From an uncultured Eubacteriales bacterium (GTDB taxonomy: Bacteria; Bacillota; Clostridia; Christensenellales; Aristaeellaceae), in the NCBI GenBank assembly GCA_902801165.1, contig CADCHI010000017.1, forward strand, positions 62,001 to 126,000: a stretch of DNA of 64,000 nucleotides, given 5' to 3'. The notes beneath the pieces are model-generated. The model worked only from the letters and a program-made list of their open reading frames with translations, did no database searches and was not told the DNA's origin. Below, in pieces: positions 9,848-17,600 of this stretch. Made by a program: the position numbers and the translations under genes. Position 1 is the first letter of the stretch, and the number at the start of each line of letters is the position of its first letter.

Positions 9848-10981
9848 ATGCTCACCCCGTCCCAAATCGCCGCCGTCACCGAACTGCGCGGGCGGCTGCA
9901 CGCCTGCCCGGAGCGCTCCGGCCATGAGGTCCGGACCCTGCAGACGATCCGGCGGTTCCTCTCTGAAAACACCACGCTGACCGTGGAGGACATGGGCGGC
10001 TGGCTGCTGGCCACCCACTGGGAGGGCGACGGCCTGCCCACCCTCGGCTTCCGCGCGGACATGGACGCCATTCCCGTGGAGGGAACCCTGTGCGACGCGA
10101 GGCTCGGAGCCGACGTTCGGTCCGGGGCCGACGCTCGGCACGGGTGCGGGCACGACGGCCACAGCGCCATACTCTGCGGCCTGGGGCTGATGCTGGAGGG
10201 GCGGCGCGTCGGCAGGAACGTGCGCCTGATCTTCCAGGCGGCGGAGGAGACCGGCGAAGGCGCGCGGCACATCTGCGAGACCTGGCCGGAGCTGGCCTCC
10301 CTGAGTCGCCTCTACGCGCTGCACAACATCCCGGGCTTCCCCAAGGGCGCGGTGCTGATGCGCCGGGGCTGCTTCGCCTGCGCCTCCTGCGGGCTGGTGG
10401 TGCGCGTCCAGGGCCGTCCCTCCCATGCGGCCTATCCCGGCGACGGCGCCAACCCCATCGAGCTGCTGAGCCGCCTGGCCCTGGAGACCCCGGACATGAT
10501 CCGGGACATCTTGGGCGGCGACGACCGCCTGCTGATGCGCACGCTGATCGGGCTGATCGCCGGTGGGGAAAACTTCGGCCTGTCCGCCTCCGAGGGCCGG
10601 CTGAACCAGACCCTCCGCGGCCACCGCAAGGCCGACATCGACGCGCTGATCGCGGCGATCCGGGCCCGCGCCGAGGCCGGCTGTGCCGAGGAAGGCATGA
10701 CCTGTTCCTTCGAGCTGCGGGACGTGTTCCCCGACACCACCAACGACGACGACGCCTTCGACGACGCCCTGGAGCGCTTCGGACGCGCCGGGCTGAACGT
10801 GGTCCAGCTGGCCGAGCCCATGCGGTGGTCCGAGGACTACGGCTGGTATCTGAAGCGGGTGCCCGGCCTCTACTTCGGCATCGGCGCCGGGAAGGACTGG
10901 CCCGGCCTGCACACCGATGGCTTCCACTTCGACGACACCCTGATCCCTACGGCGCTGCGGGCCCTGGAGGCCCTGCTGTAG
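9848..10981 (+). CDS. M20 family metallo-amidohydrolase (hippurate hydrolase / N-acyl amino acid amidohydrolase type)
   Basis: Zinc-dependent hydrolase of N-acyl amino acids or similar amides, presumably cytosolic. The 377 residues have the family layout: RADMDAIPVE near 73, the metal motif HGCGHDGH near 98-105, and FQAAEE near 129. The dimerisation insert with GRPSHAAYPGDGANP near 190 separates the two halves of the catalytic domain, and the last metal ligand is in LHTDGFHFDD near the C-terminus. A short GADVRSGADARHG duplication precedes the metal motif. An AGGAGG-like site (GGGAGG) precedes the ATG. Monocistronic with its own promoter and terminator. Exact substrate not determinable. Confidence 0.87.
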   Translation: MLTPSQIAAVTELRGRLHACPERSGHEVRTLQTIRRFLSENTTLTVEDMGGWLLATHWEGDGLPTLGFRADMDAIPVEGTLCDARLGADVRSGADARHGCGHDGHSAILCGLGLMLEGRRVGRNVRLIFQAAEETGEGARHICETWPELASLSRLYALHNIPGFPKGAVLMRRGCFACASCGLVVRVQGRPSHAAYPGDGANPIELLSRLALETPDMIRDILGGDDRLLMRTLIGLIAGGENFGLSASEGRLNQTLRGHRKADIDALIAAIRARAEAGCAEEGMTCSFELRDVFPDTTNDDDAFDDALERFGRAGLNVVQLAEPMRWSEDYGWYLKRVPGLYFGIGAGKDWPGLHTDGFHFDDTLIPTALRALEALL

Positions 10982-11007
10982 CCCTTTCCAATACAAAGCC
11001 ATATATG

Positions 11008-11042
11008 AAAACGGGAGAGGCTTTCGCCTCCCCCGTTTTTTT
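11008..11042 (+). terminator. Intrinsic terminator of the amidohydrolase gene
   Basis: AAACGGGAGAGGC / GCCTCCCCCGTTT stem with a short TTTC loop and seven Ts. It directly abuts the stop codon of the convergent FecE-type gene. Confidence 0.85.
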
Positions 11043-12164
11043 CTATTGACGCTTGGCAAAATCTTCTACTGAAACATATTTTCCCGTGCGCTTCGCGGCG
11101 TCGATGACCTCCCCCATGCGCCGGTTCGTCTCCCCCAGCGCCACGCCGGCGTCGATGACCTGCCCGCAGGCCTCTACCCACGCGAGGGCCTTTCGAAGTG
11201 CCTCGTCACTGATGGGCATGAAGGGCCTCTCCGCGACGACCTCCGCGGCCAGCAGCCGCGCCAGCCGGTAGTCCACATCGTTGGTGTACAGGATTCCGGC
11301 GGCAAAGGGAATCCCCCGCTTTTGCAGCATGCGGTACACGGGAATGCCCGTGCCGCAGGCGGACAGCACCAGCGCTTCCGGCGCGCCCTCGGGCCGGGGC
11401 AGCTCGATGCTGCCGAACATCGGGTCGTAATAGCCCTGGTCGATCCCGTACAGCTCCCGCATGGCGTCTTCGCCGAACACCTCCTCCGGCGTGCCGCTGC
11501 TGAGGACGTGGTCGCCCTTCACGCAGACGATGCGGTCGGAGATCTTTTGGGCCAGGTCGATCTCGTGCAGCGACATGATCACCGTGATGCCCTTCTCCCG
11601 GGCCATACCCCGCAGCAGGCTCAGCAGCTGGAGCTTGTGGCGGATGTCCAGGAACGAGGTCGGCTCGTCCAGCACGATGATCTCCGGCTCCTGGCAGATG
11701 GCCCGGGCCAGCAGCACCCGCTGGCGCTGGCCGTCGCTGATGGCGTTGAAGTCCCGGTTGCGCAGCTCGAGCACGTGTACGGCGGCCATGGCCGCCTCCA
11801 CCTTGAGCTCGTCGTCCTCCGTCAGTATGCCCAGCCGGCCCGTGTAGGGGTAGCGGCCCGTGGCGACGATGTCCCGGCAGGTCATCAGCTCGGGCTTCAT
11901 GCGCTCGGTCAGCACCACGGCCAGCTTGGTGGACAGCGCCTTGTAGGAGAGCTTCCGCAGCTCCTCCGACGCGATGAACACCTCGCCGCCCAACGTCTTC
12001 AGCTGGCGGGTGATGCTCTTGAGGATCGTGGACTTGCCGGAGCCATTGGGGCCGATCAGGGTGACGATCTCGCCCCGGGCGATGTCGATGGTGATGTCCT
12101 TGATCAGCGGCACGCCGTCGTAGCCGACGGTCATCTGCCGCGTCCTGAAGTAATACTCAGCCAT
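11043..12164 (-). CDS. Iron/cobalamin-type ABC transporter ATPase (FecE-like) with C-terminal extra domain
   Basis: ATPase of a FecBCD/BtuCD-type importer for iron chelates, haem or corrinoids. Residues 1-250 form the ABC domain: Walker A GPNGSGKST near 38-46, signature SDGQRQRVLLARAI near 143, Walker B IIVLDEPTSF and the switch His in MSLHEIDL. The signature Gly-Gly is replaced by SDG. The protein is 373 residues; about 110 residues beyond the normal end form a separate alpha/beta-looking domain containing LSACGTGIPVYRMLQKRG and NDVDYRLARLL. The FecCD-type permease gene is immediately upstream (4-bp gap). No substrate-binding protein gene is nearby. Confidence 0.87.
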   Translation of the reverse strand: MAEYYFRTRQMTVGYDGVPLIKDITIDIARGEIVTLIGPNGSGKSTILKSITRQLKTLGGEVFIASEELRKLSYKALSTKLAVVLTERMKPELMTCRDIVATGRYPYTGRLGILTEDDELKVEAAMAAVHVLELRNRDFNAISDGQRQRVLLARAICQEPEIIVLDEPTSFLDIRHKLQLLSLLRGMAREKGITVIMSLHEIDLAQKISDRIVCVKGDHVLSSGTPEEVFGEDAMRELYGIDQGYYDPMFGSIELPRPEGAPEALVLSACGTGIPVYRMLQKRGIPFAAGILYTNDVDYRLARLLAAEVVAERPFMPISDEALRKALAWVEACGQVIDAGVALGETNRRMGEVIDAAKRTGKYVSVEDFAKRQ

Positions 12165-12168
12165 GGGC

Positions 12169-13230
12169 TCACCTCGCCTTCTGCCGGCGCAGCATCATGG
12201 CGATGACCACCGGCGCGCCAAACACGCTGGTCACGGTGCTGATGTTCAGCTCCGTGGGGGCAAAGGCTGTGCGCGCGATCAGGTCGCAGCCCATGCAGAA
12301 CACCGCGCCGCCCAGGAACACGGCGGGAATCACGATCAGCGGCTTGCTGGTGTTCAGCGCCCGCTTGATCAGGTGGGGCACCGCGATGCCCACGAAGGAG
12401 ATCGGCCCGGCAAAGGCCGTCACCGTTGCGGAGAGTATGCTGGATACCACGATCAGCGCGATGCGGAACGCCCGGATGTTCACGCCCATGCTCTGGGCGT
12501 AGGCCTCCCCCAGCTGGTAGGCGCCGATGGGCTTGGCCATCATGAACGTCGCCGCCGAGGTGACGCCCACCATCACCGCCGCCACGCCAACGTTGTCCCA
12601 GCCCATGCCGGAAAAGCTGCCCAGGGACCAGCCGCGCAGGTTGACGATGTCAGAGTCCTCCGCGAAGGTGACGATGAAGTCCGTCACCGCCGAGCAGATG
12701 TAGCCGATCATGATGCCCGCCACCAGCAGTATCGCCATGTGCTTCAGCCGCCGGGACATCAGCAGTATGAAGCCCACCGACATCAGCGAGCCGGCAAAGG
12801 CCGCCACGATCAGCGCCCAGGAGGACACCCGGCTGAACACGCTCAGGAAGTAGATCATCGTCAGGGCCACCACCATCTTGGCTCCCGAGGAGATGCCCAG
12901 CACAAAGGGGCCCGCGATGGGATTGCCGAAGAAGGTTTGCAGCAAAAAGCCGGACAGCGACAGCGCGCCGCCCAGCAGCACCGCCATCAGCATGCGGGGC
13001 ATGCGGATCTTCCAGATGATGCTGTACTGGGTGGATTCCTTGGCCCGCCGCAGCAGGATTTGCACGATCTCCCCCACCGGAATGGGCACGCTGCCGGTGT
13101 TGATGTTCAGCACCGTGATCACCAGTAGCGCCGCCACCAGCGCCAGGAATACCAGCTGGTAGCGGGAGCGCCTCCGGAAGTTCTCGCTGAAAAACGCGCC
13201 GCGGTTTCGTCCGTCGGTCTCGTTTTGCAT
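12169..13230 (-). CDS. FecCD-family ABC transporter permease
   Basis: Membrane subunit of the iron-chelate/corrinoid importer, forming a homodimer with about ten helices per subunit. Conserved family stretches are visible: IRMPRMLMAVLLGGALSLSG, GPFVLGISSGA, LRGWSLGSFSG and FVGIAVPHLIKR. I place the start at the ATG at 13230, eight bases after GGGGGA, giving 353 residues; an ATG six bases upstream is the alternative. The open frame continues upstream through a low-complexity repeat element and is not credible there. Coupled to the FecE-like gene. Confidence 0.9.
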   Translation of the reverse strand: MQNETDGRNRGAFFSENFRRRSRYQLVFLALVAALLVITVLNINTGSVPIPVGEIVQILLRRAKESTQYSIIWKIRMPRMLMAVLLGGALSLSGFLLQTFFGNPIAGPFVLGISSGAKMVVALTMIYFLSVFSRVSSWALIVAAFAGSLMSVGFILLMSRRLKHMAILLVAGIMIGYICSAVTDFIVTFAEDSDIVNLRGWSLGSFSGMGWDNVGVAAVMVGVTSAATFMMAKPIGAYQLGEAYAQSMGVNIRAFRIALIVVSSILSATVTAFAGPISFVGIAVPHLIKRALNTSKPLIVIPAVFLGGAVFCMGCDLIARTAFAPTELNISTVTSVFGAPVVIAMMLRRQKAR

Positions 13231-13274
13231 GGGCATTTCCCCCGTTTCTTTTGCAATTGTCGGTAGACTGGTAA

Positions 13275-13490
13275 CTTGGAATTTGGCGGGCTGACGCACG
13301 AGTTTGGAGTGTGGAGTTTGGAGTTTGGAGTTTGGAGTTACAGTTAGTCGCGCACAGACATTGTTCGATTGTAGGGCTTTTGTTCCCGCGAAAACGCCTG
13401 ATTTGCTGAGCAAATGACATTCCGCCGTTCTCAGGCATTCTTTAACTCCACACTCAACCCTCCACACTCAACACTCAAACAACTTCCAAG
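13275..13490. repeat. Inverted-repeat element A with low-complexity arms
   Basis: This fills most of the 332-bp gap between the LCP gene and the FecCD gene. The outer termini are CTTGGA (13275) and TCCAAG (13490). The inner arms are degenerate short repeats of the TTTGGAG/TGTGGAG type (13301-13340) and their approximate reverse complement (13443-13480). The core of about 100 bp carries further small dyads such as ATTTGCTGAGCAAAT. Other members of this class lie in the sugar operon at 28.8-37.6 kb. Confidence 0.75.
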
Positions 13491-13511
13491 TTGTCGCTCC
13501 CCCGAACGCCA

Positions 13512-13539
13512 CGGGCGGAGGGGATATCCCCTCCGCCCG
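13512..13539. terminator. 28-bp perfect palindrome after the LCP gene
   Basis: The arm GGGCGGAGGGG is mirrored exactly around ATAT, 23 bp past the LCP stop. No T-tract follows on either strand. Probably the 3' end structure of the operon that starts at the LoaP-like gene. Confidence 0.55.
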
Positions 13540-13562
13540 GAACGTCGTCTATACTTGTCTCG

Positions 13563-14645
13563 TCAGCCCTCGTCCTCGGCGAACAGGAACGCCCGCATCG
13601 CCTCGCCATTGGCCTCGGCGTCCACCAGGTGGCCCTTGGTGCCAGCCACGATGTCGTACTCGTTCATGGCCTCCAGGGGCAGGATGGTGCGGTCCACAGC
13701 GCTGAAGATGTCGTAGCCCTGGCGGGAAGCGTCGTAGGCGGCCTTCATCAGCGTCGTGGAGATGCCCACGATGTCCTCGTCGGAGAGGTTGTTGTAGGAC
13801 TTCTCGAAGATCGGGGAAACCAGCTCGCGCAGGAAGTCGATGTCCTCTTCGGTCATCTCGTCCAGGTTGATGGGCCGGCGGCTGCCGATATCCTCGGGCA
13901 GGTCGTATTCGTTGGAGTACAGCACGACCTTTTCGGCGATGCTGTCGCCCACGCTGCTGAACAGGTCCGCGATGACCTCCAGCTCGCGCAGGCAGCAGTT
14001 GTACACGGAGTCATACTGCAGCCAGCCGAAGCCCACGGCCTGCAGGCCGTTCAGGTGGGTGTCCGGGCCGTACTCGTTCAGGTAATACTCGTTGGCGAGC
14101 ATCTCGACCACCGCCTGGCTCAGCAGGCCGGAATCCGCCTGAGCCTTGAGGCGCTCCTCCTTGGAGCCCACCATGCCGTTCAGGGCATTGCGCTCCGCGC
14201 GGGAAACGTCGACCTCAACGCCGCCGAAGGTGTCGATCAGCGAGGCCAGGTTCAGGTAGTTCAGGGACATGAACAGGTCGATATCCATGCCGAAGTTGGT
14301 GTTGAACACCTCGAGGGTCTCCTCCGGACCGTTGTTCCGGTAGGGCATGCCGATGCGCTGGGGCACGTCGTAGCCCTCGTACTGCACGAAGGTATCCCAC
14401 ATGAACACCAACAGGCGAATCTTGCCGCTATTGGGGTTCATGCCCACCACCATCATGGTGTTGCCGGAGTTTCCGCCGGCGTTGGTCATGCCCTCGTTGC
14501 AGAGCAGGAAGAACGTCACCCAGTCATCGCCCTCGTTCTCGGCCAGCGCGCCCAGGGGCAGCAGGCACAGAACCATCATCAGGGCGGTCAGGCGGAGGAG
14601 CATCCGCTTCATCGGGAGCTTCGCGCGATTCGCATTACGCCGCAT
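13563..14645 (-). CDS. LCP (LytR-CpsA-Psr) family protein with degenerate active site
   Basis: LCP enzymes attach undecaprenyl-linked glycopolymers to peptidoglycan outside the membrane. After a signal peptide (LLRLTALMMVLCLLPLGALA), residues about 55-220 follow the LCP pattern: NTMMVVGMNPNSGKIRLL, then FMWDTF, then NLASLIDTFGGVEVDV. The usual Arg-Asp motif is Trp-Asp here, and the Arg-rich segment before the end of the domain reads AVGFGWLQYDSV, so catalysis is doubtful. The ATG at 14645 overlaps the end of the repeat-protein gene and has GAGGAGG nine bases upstream; an ATG at 14612 is the alternative. Last gene of the unit. Confidence 0.78.
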   Translation of the reverse strand: MRRNANRAKLPMKRMLLRLTALMMVLCLLPLGALAENEGDDWVTFFLLCNEGMTNAGGNSGNTMMVVGMNPNSGKIRLLVFMWDTFVQYEGYDVPQRIGMPYRNNGPEETLEVFNTNFGMDIDLFMSLNYLNLASLIDTFGGVEVDVSRAERNALNGMVGSKEERLKAQADSGLLSQAVVEMLANEYYLNEYGPDTHLNGLQAVGFGWLQYDSVYNCCLRELEVIADLFSSVGDSIAEKVVLYSNEYDLPEDIGSRRPINLDEMTEEDIDFLRELVSPIFEKSYNNLSDEDIVGISTTLMKAAYDASRQGYDIFSAVDRTILPLEAMNEYDIVAGTKGHLVDAEANGEAMRAFLFAEDEG

Positions 14646-17600
14646 CAACCATCGCCTCCTCTTCCACTTCTTCATCCGCCGGCAACGGGTTGCGGTCCTG
14701 GTCATAGCGGCTGGTGACGATCAGATTGCCGTCCTCGTCATAGTAGCCGTTCCAGCCAGCGACGCCCTCGGCGTTATTGATCAGCTTGTTGTAGCGGTCC
14801 AGGTAGCGCTCGGAGATCAGCCGTCCCTCGTTGTCGTAGCCGCGCTCGACGCTGGAATAGCCCTCCGCGCAGTTGATCTGGGCGTGGATCTCGTCGAAGT
14901 AGCCCTCCCAGACGCGGTTGCCGTTCTCGTCGTCCTCGTACTCCAGAATCGCGTAGCCATCGGTGATGGTGATGGGCTCCTCGTTCTGGTCGATGTAGGT
15001 GATCCTGTGGACCTTGGTGACGGGATAGTACAGCGTGTACACGCCCCAGGCGTTGTTGTTCGCCGCTACGGGCTCGCCGTTCTCATCCAGGTAATACTGG
15101 TAGTAGCGCTGCTCGGTGTTGGAGTTGCTCAGGTCGTAGTCGTACTGTATGGCGGCGTAGCCGTCGTCATTCAGCGCCGGGTTGCCCGCGGCATCCAGCC
15201 AGGTTTCCATCTCCAGGTTGGCATAGGCGTTGTACTCGCGCTTCAGGCCGAACACGCCGTTCACCAGGGTGCCGTTGCCCTCGCCGTCGAAGTAGCGGAT
15301 CATCGAGATCTGGCCGCGGCTGGTGTACTCGCGGGTCACCATGGCGCAACCCTCGACACCCTCGACCGGCGCGTCGTTCGCGTCGAAGTAGCGGCTGACG
15401 ATCACGCGGTCGTAGCGGTCGTAGGTCAGCACGGAGTAGGCGCCATCTGCCTCGGCGGTGGGATCCTCGTTCACCACGCGCATCTCATAGGTGCCGCTGG
15501 CCTCGTCCTCGGAGATCAGCTCGCGGCTGGTGAAGCTGTAGGTCAGCTCGCCGGTGGCGTCGCCCTTGCCCTCCGTGTGGGCCACGGGCGTGCCGGTGGC
15601 GTCCACGTAGCTCTCCTCGGCGATCAGGTCGCTGTCGGTGTAGCTGATGTGGTGGGAAGCGTAGCCCTCGCGGCAGTTGACCGGGTTGCCCATCGGGTCG
15701 TAGTAGTCCTCGCCGGTCAGACGGCCCTCGTCGTCATACTCCATCAGCGCGAAGGCGTAGCGGGCATCCAGCTGCTCGACGCCCATGGACTTGGAATCCA
15801 GGTAGCGCTCGGCGGTCAGGTTCCCCAGGTCGTCATACTCGTACTTCGCGATGGCGTAGCCCATGGTGGTGTCCACCAGGTTCTCCTCGACGTCGTAGAA
15901 GGCTTCCTCGGTCACGTTGCCCAGCTGGTTGTAGGCCGTGGTCTTCTTCGCGTAGCCGCGGTTGCAGAGGGTCATATTGCCCGCGCGGTCGTAGTAGGCG
16001 ATGGAGGTCTCGCGGCCGGCCAGGTCGTAGGTGTAGCGGATCTCGGCGTACTGGTTCGCGTAGGACACCGGCTCGCCGGAGATGCCGAAGTACTTGACGG
16101 AGAGCACGCGGCCGTCGGGATCCACGTCCCTGCTCAGCCAGGAATACAGGCCGCTGGTGTGGACCGCGGGCTGGCCCTGGGCGTTCAGCAGGTGCTCCTC
16201 GACGCAGTGGTTGCGGTTGTCGTAGGTGTAGGTGATCTCGCTGTAGCCGTACTGGCACCAGGTCAGATCGCCGGTCTTGCTGTAGTAGGACTGGCGGGTC
16301 ATGTTGTTGCTCTTGTCGTACTCATAGCCCACCGCGGCGAAGCCGCCCGCCAGGGTCACCGGCTGGCCCTCGCCGTCCAGGTACTCGCGCTTGACGAGGC
16401 GCTGGTGCTCATCCCAGGTGTTGCGCAGCGTGGCATAGCCGGAGGAGCACAGCACCGGGGAGTCGTTCAGATCCAGGTAGGTCTCGGTCAGGATGCTGCC
16501 GTTCTTGTCCACCGTGCGCAGGATCGACGCATAGCCCTCGTTGATATAGGTGCGGTTGTAGCTGTCGTCCAGGTAGGTGATCCGCACCACGTACTGGTTG
16601 TTGTCGTACAGGAACTCGGTGACCGCGTAGCCGCCGTTGGTCAGCGTGGGCTGGCCGGAGGCGTCCAGATAGACCGTGCGCCACACCTTGCCCTGGTCAC
16701 CGTACTCATAGCGGATGCCGGCGTAGCCGGAGGAGATCTCCCGGGGCAGGCCCCTGGAGTTCAGGTAGGTCTCGCTGGCCTTGCGGTCATTGGAGTCGTA
16801 GGTGTACACGATGGTGGAGAAGCCGGCGGCGGTCTCCACAGGCTGCAGCGCCGCGTTCAGGTACTCCACGCGAATCACGTTGCCCCGGAAGTCGTAGGTG
16901 TTCCGGGTGGCGGCGATGCGGTCCGTCAGGGACGCGATGCGCTCGTTCTCGTCCAGGTACTGCTCCATGATGACATGGTTGCTGCTGTCGTACTCGCGCT
17001 TCCAGACGCTGAAGCCCTCGGGCACGCGGGTCAGGTTGTCCTGCTCGTCCAGGTAGCGAACCTCCAGCGTGTTGCCGGCGTTGTCGTAGACGTAGCCGAT
17101 GGCGGAATAGCCCTTGGCGATCATCACGCGGTTCATGCCGTCGTCCAGGTAGCTCTCCTGGGTCAGGCGGTTGCGCGCGTCGTAGGTGTACTCCACCGCC
17201 GCATAGCCGGCGTCCAGCATCACGACGTCGCTGTCGTAGTAGTAGACGGAGCGGACGCAGTTGCCCGCGGCGTCGTACTCGTGGGTCACGCGGTTGGAGC
17301 CGTCCGGCATGATGGTCGGCTGACCCTCGAACATGTACCAGGCTTCCTCGGTGCAGTTGCCGTTGGCGTCCCTGGCGTAGGTCACGTAGCCGTAATCGCC
17401 GTCGATCAGTATGTAGCGCTCGTCGTCGCCGAAGTAGGCCACGCTGGTCAGGAAGCCCTGGGCGTTCCAGGTCTGAACCCTGCGGGCATAGCCCTCGCGC
17501 TGCTCCAGCAGGTTGCCGTAGCCGTCGGTGAACTCCTCGGTCAGCAGGCGGCCTGCGCTGTCGTAGGTGCACGTGCGCAGCGCGTAGCCCTTCGTGGAGA

